Positions 34,436-43,124 of a DNA stretch of 64,000 bases are shown here, piece after piece. A program made the position numbers and the translations under genes. Source of the DNA: Roseateles aquatilis (GTDB taxonomy: Bacteria > Pseudomonadota > Gammaproteobacteria > Burkholderiales > Burkholderiaceae_C). The number at the start of each line of letters is the position of its first letter. The first letter of the stretch is position 1. The notes beneath the pieces are model-generated. The model did no database searches and was not told the origin of the DNA. It saw nothing but the letters and a program-made list of their open reading frames with translations. The stretch lies in assembly GCF_002205645.1 (NCBI RefSeq), contig NZ_NIOF01000003.1, forward strand, positions 124,001 to 188,000. Direction: 5' to 3'.

Positions 34436-34507
34436 CCCGAGGCGCCGACCGGCTGTCCGGCCGATCGGCGGGCCCGGGGCGCTGACGGCGTCGCCGTCGA
34501 ATACAGG

Positions 34508-34530
34508 GGAAGGGCGTGAGCCCTTCCTTT
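34508..34530 (+). terminator. Rho-independent terminator after flhF
   Basis: GGAAGGGC (34508-34515), GTGA loop and GCCCTTCC (34520-34527) are followed by TTTGTCGTTT. This separates flhF from the following flhG-fliA genes, which need their own promoter. Confidence 0.75.
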
Positions 34531-34704
34531 GTCGTTTCCGCGAATCGGGAGTAGGGTAGCCGGACGGGAAGAGAAAAGCGGGGTGTTTCCCCCTTTCAAT
34601 TCCGCGTCAGAGGGGGGCCCCCAGGGCGAAACTTCCGGTAACGGCTCCAGAGGTGCAGGACTCCTGCGACTGGAGCGGATAACGAAAGACGACAAGAGCA
34701 GCCC

Positions 34705-35526
34705 ATGCGCGACTTCAGCAATGCTCCCAAGGACCAGGCCGACGGCCTGCGACGCCTGTTCGCCTCGGCGCGGGTGCGCGTGGTGCCGGTGGTGAGCAAT
34801 CCGCATGTGGTGGGCAGCGGGGCGCTGCTCGAAGGCCTGTGCTCGGCGTTCGGCGAGCTCGGTCTGCACACCCTGGTGGTGGATGCCGGCGAGCAGGCCG
34901 CCGCCGCGTCCGACCTGGCGGCGGTGGACCTGGCGGCCTGCGTCGAATCGTTGTCGGCCAAGGTCAGTTTTCTCGCCGCGCGCGGACTGCCGCTGCGCTA
35001 TATCAACGCGCACGGCTCGGCGGCCCAGTTCCTGGAAGCCGTGACCGACGCAGCCCCGTTCGCGGACGTGGTCCTGTTGCATGCCAGCGCGGCCGAGTTG
35101 AGCCGCGTGCTGGTATCGCGCGAGGTGCGGCCGGTCCTGCTGGCCGATACCGACGTGCAGAGCGTCACCCATGCCTACGCGGGCATGAAGTGGCTGACGC
35201 AGCGCGCCGGCCTGATGGTTTACAGCCTGCTGCTGGCATGCTCGCCGCAGCTGCGCCTGGCGGAGCGGATCGCGCAGCAGCTGTCGAGCTGCGGCGACGG
35301 TTTCCTGGGCGCGGTGCTGCGCGAGTGGGCCTGCCTGGATCCGCGCCAGCCGGTGAGCGCGCCGCTGACGCACGAGATGCGCCACATGGCGCGCGAGCTG
35401 CTGCTGGCCTCCGTGCCCGGCGCCGCGCTGGACAGCCCCGCCGACGCCATGCCGCTGCGGCCCCGTCCGATGTGGCAGCCCAAGTCCGGCCGCGCCCCGC
35501 AAGGCGTGACCCTGACCGCGCATTGA
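34705..35526 (+). CDS. flhG: FlhG/FleN-like protein with degenerate nucleotide-binding site
   Basis: FlhG is a MinD/ParA-type ATPase that limits flagellar number and works with FlhF. This 273-aa protein lies in the canonical place between flhF and fliA and keeps the general fold: VVPVVSNPHVVGSGALLEGL followed by LGLHTLVVDAG aligns to the MinD Walker A strand-loop-helix. However, both Walker A lysines are replaced (SNPHVVGSG instead of SGKGGVGKT), and the DAD box reads DAG. ATP hydrolysis is therefore unlikely. It could act as a nucleotide-independent FliA/FlhF partner. fliA follows by 24 bp. Confidence 0.8.
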   Translation: MRDFSNAPKDQADGLRRLFASARVRVVPVVSNPHVVGSGALLEGLCSAFGELGLHTLVVDAGEQAAAASDLAAVDLAACVESLSAKVSFLAARGLPLRYINAHGSAAQFLEAVTDAAPFADVVLLHASAAELSRVLVSREVRPVLLADTDVQSVTHAYAGMKWLTQRAGLMVYSLLLACSPQLRLAERIAQQLSSCGDGFLGAVLREWACLDPRQPVSAPLTHEMRHMARELLLASVPGAALDSPADAMPLRPRPMWQPKSGRAPQGVTLTAH

Positions 35527-35550
35527 CGCCCTGGGATTGGAGACGAGACG

Positions 35551-36264
35551 ATGTACACCGCCAAGGGTCAACTCGACAACAACTCGCTGATTCGCCAGTA
35601 CAGCCCGCTGGTGCGGCGGCTGGCGCATCAGATGATCGCCAAGCTGCCGGCCAACGTCGAACTCGACGATCTGATCCAGGTGGGTCTGATCGGCCTGACG
35701 GATGCCCTGTCGCGTTTCGACACGGCGCAGGGCGTGCAGTTCGAGACCTTCGCGACGCAGCGCATCCGCGGCGCGATGCTCGACGAGCTGCGCGGCAGCG
35801 ACTGGATGAGCCGCGGCAATCGCCGCCAGCAGCGGTCGATCGAGAGCGCGGTGCACAAGCTGGAGCAGAAGCTTGGCCGCGCGCCGCAGGAATCGGAGAT
35901 CGCCGCGGAGATGGGCATCTCGCTGGTCGAGTACCAGGAGATGCTGGGCAAGGTGCGCGGCACGCAGCTGGTCTATCTGGAGGACATCTCCGGCGACGAC
36001 GACAGCGACGACTACCTGGACCGCCACGTCGGTGACGAGTCGGCCGATCCCATGAGCATGCTGCGCGATCACCGCATGCGCACCGCGCTGGTGGAAGCGA
36101 TCAAGAACCTGCCCGAGCGCGAGGGCTTCGTCATGTCCATGTACTACGAACATGACATGAACCTGAAAGAGATCGCCGCGGTGTTGAAGGTCACCGAATC
36201 GCGGGTGTGCCAACTGCACAGCCAAGCGATTGCCCGGTTGCGCGTCAAGCTGCGCGACTGGTAA
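35551..36264 (+). CDS. fliA: Flagellar sigma factor FliA (sigma-28)
   Basis: FliA directs RNA polymerase to late flagellar promoters such as those listed for fliS, fliD, the flagellins, motA and the TPR gene. The 237-aa protein has sigma region 2 (LDDLIQVGLIGLTDALSRFD, RIRGAMLDELRGSDW), region 3 and region 4 with the helix-turn-helix NLKEIAAVLKVTESRVCQLH. It is full length, with GGAG before the ATG. The anti-sigma factor gene flgM is not in the window. Confidence 0.97.
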   Translation: MYTAKGQLDNNSLIRQYSPLVRRLAHQMIAKLPANVELDDLIQVGLIGLTDALSRFDTAQGVQFETFATQRIRGAMLDELRGSDWMSRGNRRQQRSIESAVHKLEQKLGRAPQESEIAAEMGISLVEYQEMLGKVRGTQLVYLEDISGDDDSDDYLDRHVGDESADPMSMLRDHRMRTALVEAIKNLPEREGFVMSMYYEHDMNLKEIAAVLKVTESRVCQLHSQAIARLRVKLRDW

Positions 36265-36318
36265 AACGGCCCGAAGCGGCCGCGTCCATGTGGTCGAAAG
36301 ACCAACAGGGAGCGGGCG

Positions 36319-37704
36319 ATGTGGGAGACATGGCGCAGGCGCACCGGGAAGGCCGCGTCTGAGGCGGTCGGAGACGGGGCGACGGCGAACGCGGTCGGCT
36401 TCGTGGATGCGACGTCGCACGGCAGGACCGCCACGGTCGTTCGGGAACTCTCCAGCGGCGTATCCAGATTGGGTCGTGACGCGGCTGAAGTCCGCGGCTT
36501 GCTGGAAGACACCCAGAAGGTCGTGTTGTCCCAGGCCCAGGCCATGCAGGCGCTGGGCGGCGAGCTCGAACAAGTCCGGCACGCGCAGGACGGCATCAAC
36601 ACCTCCACCGAAAAGACCCGCGAGGCCGTGGGCCGCGCGCGCTCGGCGCTGGCCGGCGTCGGCAACGAGGTCGGCGGCATCGTGTCCACGTTGCGGCAGG
36701 TCTCCGATGCGGCGTCCGAGATCACCAAGATCGCACTGCAAACCCGGCTGGTCGCCTTCAACGCTTCGGTCGAGGCCAAGCGCGCCGGCGAGGCGGGCCG
36801 CGGTTTCGGCGTGGTCGCGGACGCGGTCAAGGATCTGGCCGCGCAGGTCGAGGCCTCGTCCAAGGCCATCATGGGCACGGTCGGCACGCTGGACAGCCGC
36901 ATCGAGACCTTCAGCCGCGAGCTCAGCGCCGACGGCGTCGCGGGCGCGGCGCAATCCTCCATCCATCAGGCCTTCTCCGACGTCGAGACCGACGTGGACC
37001 TGATCGCCCGTTCGGCGCAGGAAAGCCAGACCACGACGCAGCAACTCGCGGAGCGCTCGGGCGAGCTTGGCGTCGAGATCCAGCAGGCGATGCGCAAGCT
37101 GGAATCGGCCTTCGCCTGCAGCGACCGATTCCTGCGCCTGTCCGAGCAGATGATCGAGCAGATCGCCTCCAGCGGCGTCGAGGTCGAGGACTCGCCCTAC
37201 ATCCAGGCCGTGCAGGGCGCCGCCGCGGAGATCGCCGCGCTGCTGGAGCGCGCCGTGGCGGAGCAACGCATCGATCTCGCGTCGCTCTTCGACGAGCAGT
37301 ATCAGCCGATCAAGGGCACCGATCCTCAGCAGTACACGACGCGCTTCACGTCGCTGGCGGACCAGCTATTCCCGGAAGTGCAGGAGCGCGTGCTGTCGTT
37401 CTCCAGCAAGGTGGTGTTCTGCATTGCCGTCGATCGCAACGGGTTCGTGGCGACGCACAACCGGCGGTACTGCCAGCCGCAGCGCGCCGGCGACGTCGCC
37501 TGGAACACGGCGAACAGCCGGTATCGGCGGATCTTCAACGATCGCACCGGGCTGGCCTCGGCTCGCAATCAGCGGCCATTCCTGCTGCAGACCTATCGCC
37601 GAGACATGGGCGGCGGGAATTTCGTGCTGCTCAAGGAGGCGTCGGCGCCTGTCACCGTGGCCGGGAGGCATTGGGGCGGGGTGAGGTTGGCATTCGGGTT
37701 TTGA
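36319..37704 (+). CDS. Soluble methyl-accepting chemotaxis protein-like receptor
   Basis: The 461-aa protein has a methyl-accepting signalling domain in its first 320 residues; the hairpin tip reads EITKIALQTRLVAFNASVEA and continues RAGEAGRGFGVVADAVKDLA. There is no transmembrane helix or signal peptide, so it is cytoplasmic. The C-terminal 140 residues (with VVFCIAVDRNGFVATHNRRY, then WGGVRLAF) look like a PAS/Cache-type sensor placed after, not before, the signalling domain. GGGAG precedes the ATG. It follows fliA by 54 bp and may share its transcript. Confidence 0.88.
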   Translation: MWETWRRRTGKAASEAVGDGATANAVGFVDATSHGRTATVVRELSSGVSRLGRDAAEVRGLLEDTQKVVLSQAQAMQALGGELEQVRHAQDGINTSTEKTREAVGRARSALAGVGNEVGGIVSTLRQVSDAASEITKIALQTRLVAFNASVEAKRAGEAGRGFGVVADAVKDLAAQVEASSKAIMGTVGTLDSRIETFSRELSADGVAGAAQSSIHQAFSDVETDVDLIARSAQESQTTTQQLAERSGELGVEIQQAMRKLESAFACSDRFLRLSEQMIEQIASSGVEVEDSPYIQAVQGAAAEIAALLERAVAEQRIDLASLFDEQYQPIKGTDPQQYTTRFTSLADQLFPEVQERVLSFSSKVVFCIAVDRNGFVATHNRRYCQPQRAGDVAWNTANSRYRRIFNDRTGLASARNQRPFLLQTYRRDMGGGNFVLLKEASAPVTVAGRHWGGVRLAFGF

Positions 37705-38008
37705 AGCGGGCGGAGTCGTCGCGCCGCCATCCGGGCGGCACGATGGGAGTCGCGATGTCGTGACCGCGTTGTCGATTGCCACTCGCTGATCTCGGTGGTT
37801 CGGCCTATGAGTTCCTGTCTGCGACAGGGCAAGGTCGGCAGGTTCCAGGAGTGGGCCGCATGAAGCGGGGCCCGGAAGATGCGTCCAGGGGGCTCGCGAC
37901 CTTGCACCGTGAGAAGACCTCTCGACCCTCGACCTCTTGCCCGCCTTCATCGCGCATGGTTGATGCGCCTTCCGGCGGGGATCGATCGACCCACCTTGGA
38001 ACGCACGC
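37705..38008. other. Intergenic region after the chemoreceptor gene
   Basis: I see no gene, promoter or terminator that I can support in these 304 bases. Open frames on both strands here lack the codon pattern of the neighbours. Confidence 0.4.
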
Positions 38009-38539
38009 ATGTCCCGGCCTCTTACCCCCGACCAATCCGCCCGCGCCAGCGGCCTTCTTTCGCAGCAAATGGCCATGCCGGCCGGCGGCGGCGATGGTGG
38101 CGAGCCGCCGGGCCCGCCGCCAACCTGCGCGGCCGATGCGGCAGATGATGACCTCGTCCGCCGCCGCATCCCGCTGCTTCACAGGCAGCCGCTGCACGGC
38201 GAATCCGAGGCCTTCCTCGACTTCCTCGCCGACATCAACGAGGTCCCCGGCCGGCGGGAGCCCCGCCATGCGCGGCATGGCGGGTGGCCCCGTTTCGTGC
38301 CGAGCCGCGCCATGACCACGGGGGGCGCGCTTCACAGCCTGCGTGACCGCGTCGTCCAGGCGGCCTTGATCCTCAAGCAGTCCCGGCAACCGATGGAGCC
38401 GGCCAGCATCGAGCAGGACGATGTCCGTGACGCCGCGGTGGATCTGCTGCACGAAGCGGCCTGCCTGCTCGGCGTTGTCGAGATGGCCGTCTTCGAGGAG
38501 CACGACTTCCAGGTCAAGTGGGAGCGCAGTCTCTATTGA
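38009..38539 (+). CDS. Hypothetical protein
   Basis: This 176-aa frame has strong GC preference at third codon positions, like the real genes around it; the opposite-strand frame looks like its shadow. The C-terminal half (AMTTGGALHSLRDRVVQAAL, then ASIEQDDVRDAAVDLLHEAA) is predicted helical and soluble; the first 60 residues are Pro/Gly-rich and disordered. I do not recognise a family. A GGA about eight bases before the ATG is the only ribosome-site hint. A strong terminator follows at 38608-38644. The position after the chemoreceptor gives no clear functional hint. Confidence 0.5.
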   Translation: MSRPLTPDQSARASGLLSQQMAMPAGGGDGGEPPGPPPTCAADAADDDLVRRRIPLLHRQPLHGESEAFLDFLADINEVPGRREPRHARHGGWPRFVPSRAMTTGGALHSLRDRVVQAALILKQSRQPMEPASIEQDDVRDAAVDLLHEAACLLGVVEMAVFEEHDFQVKWERSLY

Positions 38540-39028
38540 TGCCCGCTGAGATTCACGCCGATTCGAGGGCGGGGTATCAGCGGTAGTCAGGTAGATTCCA
38601 CCAAGGGAAAACGAGTGCGCACGCGGAAGCGGGGCACTCGTTTTGTTTTGGAGACTGCGAGGTCATGTCATCGATGGAATTCCGCAGATTCAAGCGGAGA
38701 GGCCCACAAGGCCGAGTCGGGCGTTCCTCCGTATGCGAGTGGGTCTAGGTCAACTTTCGCCTTGACCCGCGTCAAGACTCAGAGACGGGTTGCAAATGAA
38801 CCTACCGGAATGGCACAAAACTGCGCCTTGTTGAGTCGTTGATGAATCGGGCCGAAAGGCCTACGCTCTTGGATATTCGACGCGCCGAATTTTGCGGTTA
38901 CCACCTGCTGCTGATGCTCTAGAGATTTGAGCGTCTGGCTGAGGAGTGACGGCCAGGCTCCAGAAGGAGTCACGACAAGCCTGCCAAACATCTGGCATGC
39001 CATAGGGACAACCTTGCCTGGAGCCAGC
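38540..39028. other. Intergenic boundary region
   Basis: These 489 bases hold a strong terminator (38608-38650) and then about 370 bases of clearly lower GC with no convincing gene. This is where composition changes from flagellar to accessory DNA and may mark one edge of an inserted segment. I found no tRNA, integrase or obvious direct repeats. Confidence 0.5.
38608..38650 (+). terminator. Rho-independent terminator
   Basis: AAAACGAGTGC (38608-38618) pairs perfectly with GCACTCGTTTT (38634-38644) and runs into GTTTTGG. It ends the plus-strand transcript of the hypothetical gene and possibly the fliA unit. The A-run on the left means it may act in both directions. Confidence 0.85.
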
Positions 39029-39697
39029 ATGGATCTGGAGAAAACTGATTTCGCGCTGCTTTCTCAGCTTCTGCCGGGCGTGGTGGCCATTCTCGCGTTC
39101 TATTGGAATCTCAAACATCCAGTGCCGAATGTCGCCTCCAGAGGTGTCATCGCCTTGATCGCGACCGAATTGGTCGTCATGGCTTGGGCGGCCCTGAAAG
39201 CCTTCGCCCTGGAGCCTGGCGAGCAAGTGCGGTGGGCGAGTCACCTTGATGTTCTTGGGCCGGTAATCTTCGCGATTCTTGGTGGCCTGGTCGCCTCACG
39301 ATTCATGAAGTGGAGGGACGGCGAACGGAAGAAGACGCGACGAACCTCGCCATGTTCTCATTCCGGGCCGTTGGATTGGCAGCAAGTCCTTCGTACAGAG
39401 AAATCTCACGTGATGCTGAATTTGAAGGACGGGCAGCAAGTTTTGGGCTGGCCAGAGGGTTGGCCGGGCGACCCGACGCGAGGGTATTTCTTCCTGACAC
39501 GCCCATTGCGGTTAGGCGGGGCGTCGTCCCATGCATCGGCGCCAAAAGCGTTCGCTGCGCTGATTCCGGCGAGCGATGTCGTCGGGTTGGATTTTCTGGA
39601 AGAGGCGGATTTCGAAGCGGCGCGTAGGTCGGTGGAAATCGCGGTGACGATTCCGTTGGGGAGATCTGAAGGAGTAGAAGATGTCTGCTACGAATGA
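39029..39697 (+). CDS. DUF6338-like membrane protein
   Basis: From ATG 39029 (GGAG eight bases upstream) the protein is 222 aa. It has an N-terminal region with helices around residues 10-26, 40-60 and 75-92 (LDVLGPVIFAILGGLVASRF), then a cytoplasmic domain with VMLNLKDGQQVLGWPEGWPG and YFFLTRPLRL. This order resembles the DUF6338 family, whose role is unknown; such genes often sit in accessory or defence-like islands. The DNA is AT-richer than the flagellar genes. It overlaps the next gene by 17 bp. Confidence 0.65.
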   Translation: MDLEKTDFALLSQLLPGVVAILAFYWNLKHPVPNVASRGVIALIATELVVMAWAALKAFALEPGEQVRWASHLDVLGPVIFAILGGLVASRFMKWRDGERKKTRRTSPCSHSGPLDWQQVLRTEKSHVMLNLKDGQQVLGWPEGWPGDPTRGYFFLTRPLRLGGASSHASAPKAFAALIPASDVVGLDFLEEADFEAARRSVEIAVTIPLGRSEGVEDVCYE

Positions 39698-40034
39698 ATA
39701 TTTGCGAGAACTTGCATTGTATGCCGCTCCTGGTATTGTTTCCGTCCTTTCATACTGGTTCGTTTGGCGGGTGAAGCGTCGTGTAAAGGACTATATTGGA
39801 ACGTTTCTTATATTCATTTTCATGATTCGTGCGCTAGGAAGGGTTGTGAGATGGGGATTCATCGTGATTTTTGGCGACCCCATGATGTTCGGGACCGAGC
39901 TCGGCCCAGTGGTGCCTGCGGTCTCGTTGGCGTTGTCTGGCGTCGGGCTGGCGGTGTTCATGGGGCGCTGGCTTAGGGATCATGGGGACGACGAGGGGAC
40001 GCGCTATCCGTGGTACCCGATCCCCGTGAAATAG
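39681..40034 (+). CDS. Small hypothetical membrane protein
   Basis: The 117-aa protein has three probable transmembrane segments (about residues 10-28, 38-62 and 75-95; for example DYIGTFLIFIFMIRALGRVV). I recognise no family. It overlaps the end of the DUF6338-like gene by 17 bp, so the two are probably expressed together. Base composition is lower in GC than most of the window, a sign of transfer. Confidence 0.55.
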   Translation: MSATNEYLRELALYAAPGIVSVLSYWFVWRVKRRVKDYIGTFLIFIFMIRALGRVVRWGFIVIFGDPMMFGTELGPVVPAVSLALSGVGLAVFMGRWLRDHGDDEGTRYPWYPIPVK

Positions 40035-40102
40035 CACAAGCGTGCAGAGCGTTGGATGTCTATACTTCCGTCACTTTCGACGGAAATCGACAACAAGACG
40101 CC

Positions 40103-41245
40103 ATGCTTCTCGAATACGGCCTTCGTAACTTCCTCTCCTTCCAGGAAGGCGCCAGCGTGTCGTTTCGGCTGGATGCCAACGTGCCGCAGCGTGTTTCGCT
40201 GGGGCTTTCCGTTGCCACCGTCATGTGCGTCAAGGGCGCCAACGGCAGCGGCAAGACCCACCTGCTGAAGGGGCTGGCGTTCCTGGCCAGCTTCGTGTCG
40301 GCGTCCTTCTCGACTGATCCGGACGCCGAGATCCCCGTGGCGGCGTTCTTCTCCAATCCGGAGCCGTGCTCGTTCTACGTCGAGTTCCTGATCGAGGACG
40401 CAACCTACCGCTATGAGTTGGACGTGACCCCCACCGGGGTGACACGCGAGGCGCTGTTCAAGGCCAGCAAGCGCAAGACGCTGGTGTTCGAACGGACGCA
40501 GGACCGCGTCCGGGCCGTCGCGCGGTTGAAGGTGCTGGAAGGTGTGAAGGTGCGGCGCAATGCGTCGGTGATCTCCGCCGCGTACCACCATCAGATCGAC
40601 GAGCTCGCCGCCGTCCATGCGTTCTTCAAGAACATCCATTTCAACGTCGGGAGCAGTGGCACGCGCGAGTCGCTGTTCATGGACATCCACAAGGTGGCGC
40701 AGGTGCTGCACGAGCACGACGACGTCCGCGAGTACGTCCAGCAGTTCCTCATGGATTGCGACATCGGCATTACCCGGCTGCAGGTCGCGAGCGAGGAGGG
40801 CTCCGATGGCAAGCGACGGTTCTTCCCCGTGTTCATGCATGACGTCGACGGGCAGGAGTGCGCCGTCCTGCCGGCCACTGAATCGGCCGGAACGAAGCAG
40901 ATCTTCCGGTTGATGCTGCCCATTGCCGCGGTGGTCGCCTCCGGATCGGTGCTGATCCTCGACGAGCTCGACCTCTACCTTCATCCGCACCTGCTGCCCA
41001 AGCTGCTGGGCCTGTTCCTCACCGGGAAGTCGCCGGGCGACCGCGCCGCCCAGTTGTTGTTCAGCACGCATCAAGGCGACATCATGGATCTGTGCGGTCG
41101 CTACCGGACCACCTTCGTCAACAAGGAGCACAACCGCAGCTATGCGTATCGGCTCGACGAGATCCCCGGCGACTTGCTCCGCAATGACCGCACGCTCGTG
41201 ACCCCGTACAACGACCGCAAGATCGGCGGTGTACCGCGGCTATGA
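40103..41245 (+). CDS. AAA/SMC-like ATPase (OLD/RloA-type), probable defence or toxin-antitoxin component
   Basis: I start at ATG 40103 (MLLEYGLRNFLSFQEGASVS), giving 380 aa. The protein has an ABC/SMC-like ATPase core: Walker A GANGSGKT at residues 45-52, a signature-like TESAGTKQIF near 258, Walker B VLILDELD near 282-289 and an H-loop FSTHQGD near 323. This pattern fits the AAA_15/AAA_21 group used in phage-abortive and OLD-type systems. The next gene overlaps by four bases, so they are coupled. The function of the pair is inferred from architecture only. Confidence 0.8.
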   Translation: MLLEYGLRNFLSFQEGASVSFRLDANVPQRVSLGLSVATVMCVKGANGSGKTHLLKGLAFLASFVSASFSTDPDAEIPVAAFFSNPEPCSFYVEFLIEDATYRYELDVTPTGVTREALFKASKRKTLVFERTQDRVRAVARLKVLEGVKVRRNASVISAAYHHQIDELAAVHAFFKNIHFNVGSSGTRESLFMDIHKVAQVLHEHDDVREYVQQFLMDCDIGITRLQVASEEGSDGKRRFFPVFMHDVDGQECAVLPATESAGTKQIFRLMLPIAAVVASGSVLILDELDLYLHPHLLPKLLGLFLTGKSPGDRAAQLLFSTHQGDIMDLCGRYRTTFVNKEHNRSYAYRLDEIPGDLLRNDRTLVTPYNDRKIGGVPRL

Positions 41246-41730
41246 CGCGCTTCGGGAATTCGGGCAAGCAGCGCTTCCTGGCGGGCTTTCCGGTGGCCAG
41301 CCTGGAGGCGCCCGGCAGCGACCACGCGGCGCGCTGCAAGTTCAACTTCTCGTATTTCTGCCACGACCCTGCGGGCCAGCGTTTCTCCGATTGGTCGCAC
41401 GACAAGCTGGCCGGCCTGCTCGACAAGCTCGCGCACTTCGGCAAGCAGACGCTCGATCACTGGAAGCAGCAATCGATCGGCAAGAGCGGACGGGTGCTTT
41501 CCATCTATGGCGGGTTTCCGCCCCATTCCGATTTCATCCCACCGAAGCACGTGCCCCATCAGGCGCAGTGGGGACGCTTTCGGCTCGATTGGGCCGGGCG
41601 CCTGTGCGGCTTCGTCGTGCCGCGGGACCTCGACGGCGTCGAGCATCCGCAGGGGGGACGCTTCTGCGCGAACACGTTCTATGTCGTGTTCCTGGACGAG
41701 CACCATCGTTTCTACAAGGGCCGCGACTGA
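41242..41730 (+). CDS. Unknown partner of the AAA ATPase
   Basis: The 162-aa soluble protein overlaps the ATPase stop by four bases (ATGA). Its C-terminal half alternates strands and conserved-looking residues: WGRFRLDWAGRLCGFVVP and NTFYVVFLDEHHRFYKG, a FYVVFLDxxHxFY pattern as in small effector or nuclease-like proteins beside AAA ATPases. Histidines and acids at the end could be catalytic. I recognise no named family. The tight coupling suggests a two-component system in which this is the effector or toxin. Confidence 0.65.
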   Translation: MTRFGNSGKQRFLAGFPVASLEAPGSDHAARCKFNFSYFCHDPAGQRFSDWSHDKLAGLLDKLAHFGKQTLDHWKQQSIGKSGRVLSIYGGFPPHSDFIPPKHVPHQAQWGRFRLDWAGRLCGFVVPRDLDGVEHPQGGRFCANTFYVVFLDEHHRFYKGRD

Positions 41731-41822
41731 GCCCGTTCCACGTCGCGCGGTGATAAAACCGGCACCTGTCGCACCGCTCCGCGGGTTCCGCCCCAGGCAC
41801 CGAACCTGCCCGCCCGCCGCCG

Positions 41823-43124
41823 ATGCCCGTGCTCAAGAACGCCGACCCCCTCGATCCCCGCGCCGCCGATCTCCGCCGCATGAAGCTGGTGGCGCTGGCC
41901 TGCCTGCTGCTGTCGCTGGCGGGGCTGGCGCTGAGCCTCGCGATGGGCGCACGAGGGCCGTGGGCTTGGCTCAAGGCGTTCTGCGAGGCGGCCGCCATCG
42001 GTGGCCTGGCCGACTGGTTCGCCGTGGTCGCGCTGTTCCGTCACCCGCTCGGCATCCCGATCCCGCACACGGCCCTCATCCCGCAGGGCAAGCGCCGCAT
42101 CGCCGACAGCCTGGCCGGATTCGTCCGCGACAACTTCCTCCACCCCGACGTCCTGCTCCTGAAGTTGCAGGTTCTCAACCCCGCGGAGCGCCTGGGCCGA
42201 TGGCTGCGCGAGCCGCGCAACCTCGCGCAGATCACCGGCTCGGTGCGCGCCATGGCGGTCGAGGCGCTGTCGCTGCTCAACGAGCAGGTCGTGCGCCGGG
42301 CCCTGGGCGAGTTCCTCATCGCCCGCGCGTTGTCCTGGAACGCCACCACCACCGCCGCTTCCGTGCTGGATGTGCTGACCAAGGCGGGTCGGCATCAGGA
42401 TGTGCTGGACGGCGCCTTGTCCAAGCTGCGCGACTACCTCGCCACGCCGGAGGTGCGCACGCTCGTCGCCGCGCGGCTGGTGAAGTTCGCGCGTGCCCAG
42501 TGGCCCAAGGCCACGTCGCTGGTCGACACCATCGCCAACGTCGACAAGATGGCGGATAGCCTGTCCGACAAGCTTGCGTTGCAGTTGGTCGAGGAGGTCC
42601 AGACCGCGCTCTCGCAGCCCGATCATTCGGTGCGGCGCCAGTTCGACACCTGGATCGAGGAGTTCGTCGGGCGCCTGCGCGAGGACCCCGACTTCGCCCG
42701 CGACGTCAACGCGATGAAGGACCGCATCGTCCAGAGCGATGACGTCCGCGCCTACCTGAACGGTGTCTGGACCGAGGTCCGCGCGACCCTGGAGACCGAC
42801 CTGCATCGCGACGATTCGGTGCTGATGCGGCACCTGGACCAGTCGCTGGGCGCATTGGGCGACCGGCTCAGCCGCGATCCCGGTCTCGTGCAGGCGATCA
42901 ACGAGCACGTCATGTCCGCCGCCACCCGCATGGTCGACGGCATGCGCGAGGGTGTCACGCAGCACATCGCGTCGACGGTCAAGTCCTGGGACGATCCCAG
43001 CCTCGTACGGCAGATCGAGCTCAGCGTCGGGCGCGACCTGCAGTTCATCCGGTTGAACGGCACGCTCGTGGGCGGAGTGATCGGCGTGGGGCTCTATGCG
43101 ATCACGGTGGTGATGCAGGGTTGA
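41823..43124 (+). CDS. DUF445 family membrane protein
   Basis: The 433-aa protein belongs to the DUF445 (YjiN-like) family. It has a hydrophobic helix near residues 22-42 (LVALACLLLSLAGLALSLAM), the conserved GGLADWFAVVALFRHPLGIP motif (about 60-79), which is the family hallmark, a long helical periplasmic or cytoplasmic middle, and a C-terminal transmembrane helix (VGGVIGVGLYAITVVMQ). The biochemical role is unknown. Base composition returns to that of the core genes. Confidence 0.88.
   Translation: MPVLKNADPLDPRAADLRRMKLVALACLLLSLAGLALSLAMGARGPWAWLKAFCEAAAIGGLADWFAVVALFRHPLGIPIPHTALIPQGKRRIADSLAGFVRDNFLHPDVLLLKLQVLNPAERLGRWLREPRNLAQITGSVRAMAVEALSLLNEQVVRRALGEFLIARALSWNATTTAASVLDVLTKAGRHQDVLDGALSKLRDYLATPEVRTLVAARLVKFARAQWPKATSLVDTIANVDKMADSLSDKLALQLVEEVQTALSQPDHSVRRQFDTWIEEFVGRLREDPDFARDVNAMKDRIVQSDDVRAYLNGVWTEVRATLETDLHRDDSVLMRHLDQSLGALGDRLSRDPGLVQAINEHVMSAATRMVDGMREGVTQHIASTVKSWDDPSLVRQIELSVGRDLQFIRLNGTLVGGVIGVGLYAITVVMQG

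Noticed and set aside
33907-37266. A 1119-codon open frame on the minus strand across flhF, flhG, fliA and the chemoreceptor gene
   Set aside because: Same reason: antisense shadow of well-recognised genes with no family features.
38615-38842. 75-codon plus-strand frame after the terminator
   Set aside because: It starts inside the terminator stem, has no ribosome site and its composition is not like coding sequence.
38540-39028. tRNA or attachment site at the island edge
   Set aside because: No tRNA cloverleaf, integrase gene or flanking direct repeat could be found by eye.
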